DNA from: Agapetus fuscipes
Lineage: Eukaryota; Arthropoda; Insecta; Trichoptera; Glossosomatidae
Length of the DNA: 64,000 nucleotides
Reading direction: 5' to 3'
Assembly: GCA_951799405.1 (NCBI GenBank)
Contig: OX637332.1
Span: 5,027,001 to 5,091,000, forward strand
A model generated the notes under the pieces. The model was not told the DNA's origin. It was given only the letters and a program-made list of their open reading frames with translations, and ran no database searches. Positions 1 to 10,170 of the stretch are shown piece after piece. The number at the start of each line of letters is the position of its first letter. The first letter of the stretch is position 1. Both the position numbers and the translations under genes were made by a program.

Positions 1-232
1 GGTGTCAGAAATGATTTCCCTTTTTGAAGTTTATTTATAACCCAATATAAAAATACTGGCAACATTTATGAGAACAGCTCCCTTGGGAGCTGGGAAGCCC
101 TAACTTTAAGTGAAGTGGTTGCCGTTATGTCTGCCATCTTACTTGTAAAAGTAAATAGGTTCCAAATACCACATGCTACCCTTTTGGGGACAAAGCGGAA
201 AGAAGCTTCACTATATGTGGAGCTTAGTTAAT
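1..232 (+). repeat. SINE-B body, head missing
   Basis: This is a diverged copy of the SINE-B body. It runs from the GGTGTCAGAAATGATTTCCC block through GAGCTGGGAA and ends at the ACTATATGTGGAGCTTAGTT block. The tRNA-like head lies outside the window or is lost. It sits in the dynein intron preceding the first visible exon. Confidence 0.75.
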
Positions 233-359
233 CATTTGTTATAGTTAGTAAAACATCATTCAAGTTTGTGTTGCTTTACTGTTTGAGAATAACACCGTTG
301 TTGAATGATGCTCAAAAATGTAGTTTCTGATTGTTACAGTTGACAAAATCTGTTTTTAG

Positions 360-479
360 AGAGATTCAAGAGAAAGAGTGCACTCCTTGTCTACGGTGCT
401 GATGCAAGAGGTCGCTAGATTCAATAAACTGTTGAAATTCATTCATAAGTCCCTGAGCGAACTGCAGAAAGCAATACAA
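360..479 (+). CDS. Dynein heavy chain exon (40 codons)
   Basis: The acceptor TTTTTAG ends at 359 and the donor GTAAGC starts at 480. The 120-bp exon is phase 0 at both ends. It encodes the helix-rich stretch with MQEVARFNKLL and ends in LQKAIQ, which in the family leads straight into the GLVVMS-type block supplied here by the next exon. Confidence 0.92.
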
Positions 480-3400
480 GTAAGCACATTCAATTGCTTG
501 TTTTATACTGTTCTGTAAGATCTTAAATTTCATTTTAATGTAACAACTAATACTAACCAGCTGTTAAAAAATGCTAAAACATTACAATGTCATTCCTGGT
601 TTCAGCTGTCATACCATTGAGGTGTCATACCCTAAAATTCAAATTGAAAATAAAAAATGCGTTCTATTTTGTGAACACATGAAAAGATTTAAAAATAATG
701 CCTATGAATATGAAATTTGAATTAGGAATAAAAACTTGAACAACCTGAAAAAGAAAAAATAGATATTTAAAAATGTCAAAATTTGAATGAGAACAATATC
801 AATCGCCATTTCCTCTCAGTGTCTCAAAACAAAAGCAACGCCACACACACCACAGCACTGCGCAGCTAACGGCCCTGCAACCGGACATGGACAACTGCCA
901 CATCACCAACACCTCTGCGGCACTATAACAAGTGTCATAGACCCTTAGAGTCTCTCGAATCTAGGGAGTCTCCCGCATAGGCTTTCTTAAAAAATAAAAA
1001 TAATAAAGTGAAAATATTTTCAACCTATTTATGCTCTCATTTCCTTTATTGCTCCAGTTTTTATTATACAGAATACTAAGTTGGCGTGTAAAAACTTACT
1101 GATGTAAGTTTCATCGCAATCTGTTCAGTAGTTTACGAGTCATACATACATCCGTTTGATTTTATACATTACTAGCTTAGCCGGCAAACGTTGTTCTGCC
1201 ACGTACATAATTTTAAGTGAATATTTTAGTTTTTAAAGAAAAATAGCATATGTAGGTATTGTGAGTGTGTTAGAATGAGATGTCTAAACAAAGAGAAAAA
1301 AGGAGTGCTGTAGATGATAACCGAATAAATATTTTTTTGTTACATGAAGATGGAGGTGTTCTGAAAACGCTATTAACGATTAAAAAATAACAATCAAAGT
1401 GGTATAAGACAAAGTTTGAACTTTTTATTTTTACAAAGATTGAAAAAATTGCCAATCATGAAATTCTTAATTTAATGTATTTCATTAAAGCACCTGGCAT
1501 ATTCATTGCTTGATCTCTTAACACAAAAAAATATGTACGGGCAGATGATCGGAAGAACGATACGTTTACTCTTTGTTTTACTCTTGAAAAGTTGAATTCG
1601 AAACTGACAGAAGAAATCTGTGTACGCTCTTCTTAATCATATGGCTGTATGAAATATACTTGTTGTCCGATTCTGATACAAATCAAAAAGCATACAAAAT
1701 TTCATGAGGATCCGTAAAGCCGTTTCGGAGGAGTTTGACCACAAACATTTAGAGGCGAGAATTTTATATATAAGATGTAGATTATGTAATCAATAATCTA
1801 TAATCCAAGCTGCAAAGATATGTTTACATTTAAGGCTCATATTAAATGCATGCCCACAGACAGGCACATGTAGGTTCGCGCCTACACATTCTGCATGCGT
1901 GCATACAAATAAACAAAACCTCACATGAACATAAACCTTGCAATTCCTGCCGCCTTTCCCTGAAACCCCGGGTGGCATTGGCAAAAGTGAACCAATTTTT
2001 TCAGCACGGGGGTCAGCCTCATACCAACCTATCAGTCAAGGAGCACAAAAAATTATAACTGATTAAAAAAAAATACTTTAAGAAACACCTTCGAGAACGC
2101 CAATTTAAAATAAAATTAAACTTAATATTATGTGGCTGAAATAAACCAGTTGTAAAATAATAAATCTTTATTTAGATTAAAAATAATCAAGATAGAATCA
2201 AGTAACCCATCTATCATTTTCTCACATCTACGAACTGTACTTACCTACATTATAGTTGTGGAAGTAATATCACTTGATAATATAATCCATATTCGATACG
2301 AACACAGACTTCGGATCACTTTGTTCGCTTTTCAATCTATTATTATCTAAGTTGCAAAGATATGTTGACTTTCAAGGCTTATATTCAATGCACGCCCACA
2401 AGTAGACACTAGCAAGTCCACGCTCACACATGCTGCATGTGCACCTACTTACAAAAAAAAACAAGAATTTTGTCTTGAAAAGCAATTCATTCCATGACGA
2501 ATACATCAAAGCCTTTCTGTATAGAATCAACAAGTCATTAGATTGATTATCTGTTGGTATTGAACTTCCATTAATAATTAATCAGCCTCAGGAGTTAGAC
2601 TTTGGTATTCATGCAGGCAAGAACCTCAGTATTTGTGGCTCGATTCATTCAGGAAACCTTCAACATCCGACGGCAGACCCAAAACGAATGCAAGGTGTTT
2701 AATGTGTCCTTTTATGTGTAAGGATCAGCAGACATCTAATGCTTTTTTCTATTCTTTTCAGGGCTTTGCCATCATGTCTGACGAATTGGAGGAAATTTTC
2801 CAATCTTTCACTAACAATGTCGTGCCAAGGTCATGGTCAGCCAAGTCCTACAACTCCGTGAAACCACTGGCCAGCTGGACAAAGGACCTGATTAAAAGAA
2901 TCAATTTCATTAAAGTAAGAAACCACCATTCATTCCAAATGCCAGCTGTACAAACCTATCTAAATTATTACACTTAACAGCTTTGTAAAATATAAGCATT
3001 TAATTTTCTGATGTAACTTGTCATTTTTTTTTGTGATTAAGTACCTACCATAATCTAATTCTAGTAGTTTTGGTTCCTTGACTTATAGGTTGGTATGAGG
3101 CTGACCACCCATACTGTAAAAATGGTTCACTTTGCCAATGTCACCCCTGTTCCAGGAAAGGTCGGCACAAGTTGCAGGGTTTATGTTCATTTGAGGCTTG
3201 GATTTTAATATTTGTAAGTACACATTCAGCATTTGTAAGTGCGAACTTACACGTGTTTGTTTGTAGGCATGCATTTGATATGAGCTTTGAATGTTAATAT
3301 ATCCTTGCAACTTAGATTATAGAAGTACTATAATTTAACTCCAGTAGTTTTGGTCCATAGCTCAGTTGGTAGTAAGTACCCTTGCGTTCAAAACCAAAGG

Positions 3401-6400
3401 GATAGGGTTTGGTTTTCACCAAGGGTGTCACACATGATTTTTGGTTTTGTTTTTCTTTAATCCAAAGCATTGACAAGGAATGATAACCTAATCTTCAGGA
3501 GCAGGGAAACCCATATTTCAAGCTAAATGATTAGCGAAGGCTTACCGGAAGGAGTCCGGTCGATAGCTCAGTTGGTAGAGTGCTTGCATTCCATGCCGTG
3601 AGCTCGGGTTTGAATCCCATCGAGGGTGTCAGAAATGATTTCCCGTTTCGGTGTTTATTTCAAACACCGAAATAAAATACCGGCAAGGTTTACTCAGCCT
3701 TCACAAGAAATGAGTACCAGCCCTCCCGGGAGCTGGGAAACCCCCACTTCAACAGAAGTGGTTGGCGTAAGGCCGACCCCCTTACCTCTAAAAATAAAAA
3801 GGTTCAACTCGCCACATGCGACCCCTTCGGGGATAACGCGGCAAGAAGTTACACTATATGTGTAGCTTAGTTGCGTTTTTTTACCTGTGAAAATAAATAG
3901 GTCCCACGATTATCATATCAGGTATAACAGGTCAAATAAAACCTATTCAGGGATAACTATATGTGCAGCTTAGTAGCATCCACTTTCTTGAAATCATATT
4001 CTTAGTCTAGTTAATCTTTTTACACAAACTTGTGCATTGTAATTCTATGTTTGAAGGATTGGATGTGCAATGGTCCACCGCCCAGCAGTTGGATATCTGG
4101 CTTGTTCTTCCCCCAAGGTCTTATAACGGGAGCTTTGCAGGCGTATGCCAGGAGGCATCAGGTCTCTATCAACGACCTGCTACTAGACTTTCATTCTATT
4201 GGAGTTTATATTGAACAAGATGACCTCAACCAATACAATGAGGGAACCAAAAAGGTATTACACATTGATGTTATCTCTACATTCCTGCCTGTCTCTTAGA
4301 AATGGAGAAAATACAGATAGAAATGGAGAAGATTGAAGAAGGCCTATGCCCAAGAGTGGACTGAAAAAGGCAGATGTTATCTCTATCTTCCATGGCACTG
4401 TATCACAAATCTATCTTGCCTTCCATATGCTGCATCTACAACTCCTTCTGTCCCCTGTAGCTAGCTGTCTTCCGATTTGCACAGTTCGCACGTTTAATAA
4501 TAAAGAGAAATAACTCGAAAATTGGGAAAATCGAGATTTTGTAATAAAACGCAAGAACAATGCTAGAAGAATAGGTAGAATGCGACAGCCGTTCAATTTG
4601 GACGAATATGACCGAGATAAAACATCGGCCGCCTTTTTCATCCCATACAAGTTGTACTGGATGTCTGAACTTCAAACGTGATTTCCCAACATTCATGTTT
4701 TTTGAGTTATTGCTCTTTATTATTAAACGTGCGAGTTGATTGTTTAGAGTTAGACATTGCCTTGAAATATCATGGAGGAAGTATTAAATGGAGGGGTCGT
4801 ACATGTGATTTAGTACAAATCAACATGATTCACCGTCTTTGACACCATACACTGTTTATAATGCTGTCTCGCTCACGACATATGAAATGCTTTTCTCATT
4901 TTCTATGTAAGCAACGTATCTCTACTCCGTCTTTAATCTATTTACAAATCACCAAGGAAATACATGAAATCACTATGGTAACGGATTTGTTAGTAGTGTT
5001 GTTGCAAGTATGAAGATATCTGATAAATTCCGAATTCAAAAATGTTCCCACCTCATTGTGTACGGGATGATTTCCACAAGTATCTATTACCGCGAGCATA
5101 GAAGTTACATTCTTGAAGAAGCAAGTGCCTATATATTTGAACATCACTAGTTCTAGAAATGGCTGTCACTTTCGCGAACAAAATATTTAGACAAACGAAA
5201 AATAAATTTTATCAACGTAATCATATAGAATAGTGATTAAAGTGAAATATTATTCCATGTTCTATAACACATTTACTCTCATTTGTTGGCACGTTTAGAA
5301 AATACACAGTTTGGCATTTATATGTATTTTTTTTCCAATTAGGTAACACACCTGTTCACAGTTGGAAGGTTACCGATAGACTGAATTTGAATTTTTGTGT
5401 GATGAGTGGGGTAGCGTATTTCTAATTCTCAAAGGATTGATTTCTTAGCCCATCCTGTTCTATATATCCATGTGAAATATTATCTATCTTATAGCTACGA
5501 GTATGCTAGCCTTTGCAAGTTTTCCCCAACGAAAAGCTGTTTGACAAACCTCATCTCATCCTTTCACTGCAGCCTAGACCTCTCCCCATGTGTCTCTCTC
5601 CATTTTTCAATTTCAGCTTAGATCATTAAATTGCTGCCTTGGATTCTACCACCATTTTACTAGGGGTGGCTTATATTTCCACAGATATATTTGCTCTGTT
5701 TTTGCAATTTCTTTCATTTCACATCTTTGAATTATTGCAGTCTATTCTTCCAGTCATTTGCAATTCATGTGTTTTGGGCAGTTTTTAAAATTATTTGGCT
5801 CAAACTGAGTTTCTTTTTCAAGATATTAAATATCTCATGAAATAAAGGAAACTTTATTTTATAGCATTTTATCAATATCAGTATGAGTATCTATAATAAT
5901 CTATCTATAATCTAAGTTGCAAGGATATATTCATTCAAAGCTCTCAGATGTATGCCCACAAACAAACACGTGTAGTTCGCGCTTACAAATGCTGATTGTG
6001 TATTTACAAATAAATATCCAAACCTCAAATGAACATAAGCCCTGCAACTCTTGCCGACATTCCCTGAAACAGGGATGACATTGGCAAAGTGAACCATTTT
6101 TTACAATATGGGTGGTCAGCCTCATACCAACCTATAAGTCAAGGAAACTAATTGGACTAATCATCAAAATTCAATTCATGTACTTACAATCTTGAATCAC
6201 AAGCAACAACAATTATTTCTTCCAATTTACTTTGTGCTTCTTCATCGAAGAAGAGACATGTCTTTTGATGACGTCAGTTATGACTTGGCATAACATCTAT
6301 TTATTGGCATAGTATCTATTTCTAAAATGTTTTTGGAATAGCTTAATTATTATCAGTTAACAATACATTATAGATGCATCACTAGAAAGAGTATTATTTT

Positions 6401-9400
6401 TCCTGGATACTCCTTCATTTATTAAAGAATAAAAACTTACAGTCAGCGATTTTTCACACAAGTTTTTTTAATACTTTTGTAGGACAACACAGATCCTTAC
6501 AAAGGCCTAACAGTCCCTGTGGATGGTATAAACATTCATGGCTTGTTCATTGATGCTGGCTGCTGGGACCTGTCTTCTAATAAACTAGTGGATGCTCGTC
6601 CTGGTAAGTAAATCCCATATTATGTTTCATGAAACTTACAATGTTCATCATTAGAGAAGTTACTAACCCCAAGCTGTCACCCCAATGTGCCATATATAGA
6701 TAAAAAGGCTAGATATATGTACTTTTATCCCTTTAAGCAATATTATTGCATATGTTTACTTTTTGATTTCTTTGCCACTTTGGTTCACTTTTGCCAATGC
6801 CACCCCGGTTCAGGGAACGGCGGCAGGAGTTGCAAGGTTTATGTCCATGTGAGGTTTTCTTTATTTGTATGCACACATGCAGAATGTGTAGGCGCGAACC
6901 TACATGTGCCTATCTGTAGGCATGCATTTCATATGAGTCTTAAATGTTAACATATCCTTGCAGCTTAGATTATAGATTTAGCTTAGACACATATCGTCGT
7001 TGTTCTGGCGATAGGTCGTATGTCAAAGTATACCAACTTTTCAGGAGACAAAAAAAACATTACAACTTTTTCCGGGTTTGTTTAGTAAAAAACTTTCTTC
7101 ACAGGATTACTTCGTTTTATGAAGACAAACAATAGTAAATCATTCAATTACGGGAAACTATGTCATAAACTGAGTTAGGTTGACATACGACTTATTTGAT
7201 ACATGGAAATGGTTCTCGAATGTTGACATACAATAATTTGCCAGATAAAGTGAATGAAACTCATTTAATTGGATACTGAAATGTAATTTTTATTTCTTTA
7301 AGGAAAATTTACTGGAAACAATGTGAGAAAACAAAATCAGGAAAAATAATAAACTAACCTCTAAATCACAAATTCAAGATCTGATCAGTTATGTAACAAT
7401 TTTTCATAAAATGACCAGCAATCACGTATATTGTGTTTTTTTAATTCTAGTAGGTGGAAATATTTTGAACCTTTAATTGAACAGGGCCCTTTATAAAGCG
7501 GGGACCATTTCTCATTTCCTTTAGGCTTCATCATTTGTCTATGAAGTAGCTGTACCCAAATGTCCGAGAATTTGAGTTTATACTGTATAATTCCATCTGG
7601 AGTGTACTTTAGGCAAACGATATCCGTGACTGTTGGATCTCCCCTATATGCTCGCATAGAACCGGGGTTCAAACTTTAAGAAGTCATAGTAAGACAGTGA
7701 AAATGCTTTGTATGGTTCCGGGTTCTGTCGTGCTGATCTTATAACATGCAAGTACTCACTCGGGAAATAAATTTCCTTCATGCTTTCCAACTTGCGCTCT
7801 ATTGAGCTTTGGATCGAGTCTGCCTCCATTTAAGTATGGCCTACGTCAAGATATTTCTGTTTAATAATTACAGAATGTTTGGTTGCCAATACAAGGAGTG
7901 CGTTAGATAGCTTAATGTTGCGATTTTGGTAAGCAAATCCAACGCTCCATATAATAATGTTTGTTGGACTGTGCTTAGAAATTTCCTGCTCCAAGAATTT
8001 CGTTACTATCGAAGCAAAGACGTCACTCTCGAGGCCTCCCTCTCCCTCGTGCCATAAATAACAATTTACATCTTTGTTGTTTAGATTATAGTACGTCAAA
8101 TTATGAACTTTGAGCTTAGTTTTGTAATAAGGAGCTGCAGCATTCAAATGTGGAGCTAACAGAACGGCTTATTCCTTAACGGTCCACTGTGTAAACCAAC
8201 ATTTTGTTATTTCTTTGACATTCAGTTTTATCTTTTTCTTTCCGTGCTTCTTCCTTCTTATGTATATGAGAGAGGTATGCTTGTTCCATCACTGAACCTA
8301 TTTTGTATTGTGAACAGGTGTTGCACTGATCTTTTTTAGGGGTCCATATATCTAGATTTAGACGTCTGAAAATTCTAAAAAATGTCGACCATGAAGCTTC
8401 TTTTTTATTGTCGTCTTTGCATTTCGATACAAAGACAGAGTAGACTTGCCTGTAGCTGTTCTAAATTGGCTCCAGATGGAGGCTCTAAAACAGTTATTTG
8501 AAGATGATGCCCTGCAGTAGTGTGACTCAACTTTCGGCAACGAAACAAGAAAATCTTCAGCACCCTTTTTACACATAATATTATTATTGTGTTGTACAGG
8601 ATTCACCACATTAGACCCTTCAACAGGATTCTCTATTTTCCATCTCAAGGTCCATCCAACTCAATATTCTCAAGGTCCATCCAACCTTACAACAACTGGG
8701 TCTTGCTTGAGAATTGGCGCTTTCTACAGCGACGACCAAGCTCGCAGAGGGCTCTTGAGGTGTGATACACACAAAAACAGCGCTCACCAAATAAATCATC
8801 CTAGTATTATTATTATTTATATTATTAACATTGACATACGCCAAATTGCAGAACCAAATTTCAACGGTGCTGACATACGATATATTAGATTGGGCGCATT
8901 TTAAATTTTACTGTATGGTTTATGGTATGGGAGGTATTGCAGTTATATAAAATGATTTTTTCCCTATCAAATGGCATCATAAAAAGAAAATCGAAAATTT
9001 TTGACATACGACCTATTGCCAGAACAACGACGATATTACAAGTATGAGTAAAATATGTAATAAATATAGATTAATACCTCTTGTCTTGTTCTGACACAGT
9101 GACCTGTTTAGCCTGTCACCCTGAAACTTTAAATGACCGGTCCATAGCTTAGTGGTTGGTCGGCAGTCTAGTTCGGTCCATAGTATAGACCTGCACGTAG
9201 AAGGTCGTGGGTTTGATATTCGCTGAGTTGAAAAATTCATCTACCTTTACCAAAGACCAGTCACCAAAGATCCATCCAGCTTTGCAGCAACTGGGTCTTA
9301 CTTGAGAATTATCAAGCTCACAGAGGGCTTTTGGGGTGTGATTCTAAAAAAAACTGCCTACAAATCATCCCCTACGCTACGCTAAAAAAATGCCAAAAAA

Positions 9401-9935
9401 CGCATTTGAAATTTCTCTATGTTTTGTCGAAGTCATATCCAACATCATTATAAAGCATGATTTTTATACAACAAGGAAGTAATAACTGAATTGTTGAATT
9501 GAAATAAATGTTCAAGATACTAGGTTGTAGGTATATAAGCTCACTTTTAAACCCACATAACAAAAGCGTTCTGACCACCCCTAGCGGTGGCGACAGAGCC
9601 GCATTTACATTTAATATTGCAAGGTTCGTCGGAAGGATGTTGCTTCTGTAAAAAGGTAATATTTTTTCACTATTTGTTTTATAAACTATCTTGTACTCCA
9701 CCCAGGTGAACTGATGTCCCCCCTGCCTGTCTTCCACCTCCAGCCCACCCTTTCCCTTCCGTCTCCAGACCCTCGATATGTGGCGCCTCTGTACAAGACT
9801 GCCCTAAGAGCTGGAGTCCTTTCTACTACCGGGCACAGCACCAACTTTGTCATTCCCTTCCTATTGCCATCCAATCAAACTCAACAGTACTGGATACTCA
9901 GAGGAACTGCTCTACTCACGCAGACTTCCGATTGA
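360..9935 (+). CDS. Axonemal dynein heavy chain, 3' end of gene (five exons)
   Basis: Five exons at 360-479, 2762-2914, 4057-4254, 6483-6603 and 9706-9935 join in frame to give the last 273 residues and the TGA stop. All introns are GT-AG; phases are 0, 0, 0 and 1. The product is the C-terminal region of a dynein heavy chain, the ATP-driven motor of cilia and sperm tails. Recognisable family blocks in order are MQEVARFNKLL, MSDELEEIF, SAKSYNSVKPLASW, WISGLFFPQGLITG, INIHGLFIDAG, and near the end PLYKTALRAGVLSTTGHSTN followed by ILRGTALL. The GVLSTTGHSTN block is typical of inner-arm axonemal heavy chains rather than outer-arm or cytoplasmic ones; the exact paralogue is not decided. The stop lies where family members end, so the C-terminus is complete, while the 5' majority of the gene lies left of the window. 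No AATAAA follows closely; the first canonical one I see is at 10713-10718. Confidence 0.93.
835..1005 (+). repeat. rep-D, poly(A)-tailed retroelement 3' end
   Basis: A CA-rich start (ACACACACCACAGCACTG) is followed by a shared core ending GGGAGTCTCCCGCATAGG and an A-rich tail. The same core and tail recur at 58119-58275 and, severely truncated, at 53494-53556. The A-rich 3' end and variable 5' truncation suggest a LINE-mobilised element. Confidence 0.6.
1075..1790 (+). repeat. LINE-like 3' remnants in dynein intron
   Basis: Two pieces resemble 3' ends of insect non-LTR elements. One is at 1100-1165, with GTTCAGTAGTTTACGAGTC. The other is at 1665-1785, with AAAATTTCATGAGG, AAGCCGTTTCGGAGGAGTTT and GAGAATTTTATATATAAGAT. 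No reading frame remains. The 1166-1640 stretch between them shows nothing I recognise. Confidence 0.45.
1796..2042 (-). repeat. rep-A copy, near full length
   Basis: On the minus strand it reads from TTGACTGATAGGTTGGTATG to the tail CTTGGATTATAGATT. The palindromic block and the GGGCATGCATTTAATATGAG block are both present. It belongs to the subfamily with CACCCGGGGTTTCAGGG in place of CACCCCTGTTTCAGGG. Confidence 0.85.
2336..2460 (-). repeat. rep-A copy, partial
   Basis: The tail half of a minus-strand copy. TCTAAGTTGCAAAGATATG, the GCCCACAAG block and the CACATGCTGCATGTG palindrome are present. Homology stops at a poly(A) run near 2452. Confidence 0.75.
2762..2914 (+). CDS. Dynein heavy chain exon (51 codons)
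   Basis: The acceptor TTCTTTTCAG ends at 2761 and the donor GTAAGA starts at 2915. The exon is phase 0 at both ends. It encodes MSDELEEIF and SAKSYNSVKPLASW, both diagnostic for the dynein C-terminal domain, and ends in NFIK. Confidence 0.95.
3073..3322 (+). repeat. rep-A copy, full length
   Basis: It starts at TTCCTTGACTTATAGGTTGG and ends with CTTGCAACTTAGATTATAG. It belongs to the variant with a CACATTCAGCATTTGTAAG centre instead of the perfect CACATGCGGCATGTG palindrome. Confidence 0.9.
3350..3545 (+). repeat. SINE-B copy, diverged
   Basis: A degenerate tRNA-like head, with CATAGCTCAGTTGGTAG as the A-box-like block and a weak B-box-like GGGTTTGGTTTTC, is followed by the GGGTGTCA block. 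The body is largely unrecognisable. It lies next to a well-preserved SINE-B. Confidence 0.6.
3556..3880 (+). repeat. SINE-B copy, near full length
   Basis: The tRNA-like head has the A-box-like TAGCTCAGTTGGTAGAG and the B-box-like GGGTTTGAATCCC. The body runs through GAGCTGGGAAACCCCCACTT to GTGTAGCTTAGTTGCGTTTT. A second SINE-B tail fragment follows at 3889-3980. It is a retrotransposed RNA polymerase III type element, not a tRNA gene. Confidence 0.9.
4057..4254 (+). CDS. Dynein heavy chain exon (66 codons)
   Basis: The acceptor is ...TTTGAAG ending at 4056, with a weak pyrimidine tract. The donor GTATTA starts at 4255. The exon starts with GAT to continue ...FIK+DWMCNGPPPSSW. WISGLFFPQGLITGALQAYA is the signature of the dynein C-terminal domain. 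The segment after LLLDF (IGVYIEQDDLNQYNEGTKK) is not one I recognise from the family. Confidence 0.93.
4315..4380 (+). pseudogene. Non-LTR retrotransposon RT, extreme C-terminal scrap
   Basis: One frame reads KWRRLKKAYAQEWTEKG. This matches the last residues of arthropod non-LTR reverse transcriptases, typically a W-R-x-L-x-x-A-Y-x-Q-x-W-T end. The scrap at 19541-19755 carries the same kind of ending. Only the extreme 3' end is present, in a dynein intron. Confidence 0.55.
4487..4733. mobile_element. MITE-5: 247-bp inverted-repeat element, 4-bp target duplication
   Basis: Terminal inverted repeats of about 29 bp start CGCACGTTTAATAATAAAG on each side, with one mismatch in the arm. The element is bracketed by the direct repeat AGTT (4483-4486 and 4734-4737). 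It has no coding capacity. A 4-bp duplication leaves the superfamily open. Confidence 0.75.
5160..5903. other. Intron stretch with nothing recognised
   Basis: AT-rich DNA in the dynein intron between MITE-5 and the next rep-A copy. I find no conserved frame, inverted repeat or copy of a local repeat family. The 4734-5159 stretch is likewise featureless. Confidence 0.5.
5904..6147 (-). repeat. rep-A copy, full length
   Basis: It spans the tail (CTATAATCTAAGTTGCAAGG) to the head (CCAACCTATAAGTCAAGGAA) on the minus strand. Its sequence is close to the copies at 18146, 38685 and 61788, which form one subfamily. Confidence 0.9.
6186..6290 (+). repeat. rep-G fragment
   Basis: Shares AAGCAACAACAATTA, GTGCTTCTTC and TCGAAGAAGAGACATGTC with fragments at 32800-32890 (minus strand) and 34140-34270. 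The 32.8-kb copy continues into a CTGATGA...GAAAC motif. Confidence 0.55.
6483..6603 (+). CDS. Dynein heavy chain exon (121 bp)
   Basis: The acceptor ACTTTTGTAG ends at 6482 and the donor GTAAGT starts at 6604. It encodes VPVDGINIHGLFIDAGCWD, the family's conserved block (usually DGVYIHGLFLEGARWD). It ends one base into a codon, matching the phase of the last exon. Confidence 0.95.
6778..6980 (+). repeat. rep-A copy, head missing
   Basis: It begins inside the element at TTGGTTCACTTTTGCCAATG and runs to the tail CAGCTTAGATTATAGATT. It abuts the left inverted repeat of the decayed transposon at 6991. Confidence 0.85.
7385..8600 (-). pseudogene. Broken DDE-type transposase (possibly Sola-like)
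   Basis: On the minus strand the fragments read in order: FLVSLPKVESHYC (about 8540), TPKKDQCNTCSQYKIGSVME (about 8290), AVLLAPHLNAAAPYYKTKLK (about 8160), YLWHEGEGG and QNRNIKLSNALLVLATKHS (about 7900), YLDVGHT, then MEADSIQSSIERKLESMKEI and finally KYTPDGIIQYKLKFSDIW. They belong to one widespread animal transposase-like family. By memory its core is D-G-C...QNRN...GHT.MexDSxHxxIE, which I tentatively place with Sola elements. At least two stops (one between GHT and MEADS, one before AVLLAP) and a frameshift near 7672 break it. The expected D-G-C reads V-G-F here. Confidence 0.65.
8655..8832 (+). repeat. SINE-C 3' part
   Basis: Starts in the AAGGTCCATCCAAC block, duplicated here as two imperfect 25-bp units. 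It runs through ACTGGGTCTTGCTTGAGAAT to AAATAAATCATCC and ends in a TATTAT-type tail. It is inserted within the transposon's 5' coding region. Confidence 0.85.
9135..9375 (+). repeat. SINE-C copy, diverged
   Basis: The head GACCGGTCCATAGCTTAGTG is interrupted by a second partial head (TTCGGTCCATAGTATAGAC). The body TTGAAAAATTCATC and the CAACTGGGTCTTACTTGAG block follow. The internal duplication suggests template switching or tandem insertion. Confidence 0.75.
9706..9935 (+). CDS. Dynein heavy chain terminal exon
   Basis: The acceptor CTCCACCCAG ends at 9705. The first two bases complete the split glycine codon. It encodes PLYKTALRAGVLSTTGHSTN, the conserved near-terminal block, then YWILRGTALLTQ and stops with TGA at 9933-9935. 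The stop position agrees with the usual end a few residues after RGxALL. Confidence 0.96.
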
Positions 9936-9954
9936 AAGTATCCAGCTTAGTAGG

Positions 9955-10170
9955 AGTTTTAGGCTTAGACAGCCGGCTGATGATGCAGGAGAGCTGCTTT
10001 CTGGGATCTGTTGCCGTTGTCTGTGGGAGCTGGAGCTTCCGGATGATTCGCCCATAACTGTGATGGATCACAGTTTCATCAACATCATCCTCTTCACGTC
10101 ACTTTCACGCTGAAGAAGCCCATCACCAACATGGGCGAAACGTCCGGAGCTCTAGCACCCAAAAAAGCAA
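9955..10170 (+). repeat. rep-F, with hammerhead-like fold
   Basis: Starts about 20 bp after the dynein stop, so it may form the 3' UTR. It contains a perfect hairpin AACTGTGAT/ATCACAGTT (10047-10078 region). It then has CTGAAGA, a GCCCAT/ATGGGC stem and GAAAC, enclosed by the inverted pair TCCGGA/TCCGGA. Related but altered copies lie at 12383-12580. The 10171-10769 stretch beyond shows no further feature except an AATAAA at 10713. Confidence 0.55.

Larger units (their letters stand above)
6991..9036 (-). mobile_element. Decayed cut-and-paste DNA transposon with terminal inverted repeats
   Basis: Inverted repeats of about 35 bp, reading ATATCGTCGTTGTTCTGGC inward, lie at 6991-7026 and 9001-9036. 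They enclose the minus-strand transposase pseudogene. The motif TTGACATACG recurs near the ends: 7013-7025 (minus strand), 7180, 7223 (variant), 8831, 8870 and 9001. Such clusters are often transposase-binding sites. The ends are palindromic (CGATAT), so the target duplication cannot be read with confidence. A SINE-C 3' end is inserted inside at about 8655-8830. The whole lies antisense in the last dynein intron. Confidence 0.75.

Noticed and set aside
2633..2977. 114-codon frame as an independent gene
   Set aside because: Only 2762-2914 is coding, as a dynein exon bounded by AG and GT; the rest is intron read-through.
9714..10113. Alternative overlapping frame at 9847-10113
   Set aside because: The dynein frame ends at 9935 with conserved residues; the other frame runs into rep-F.
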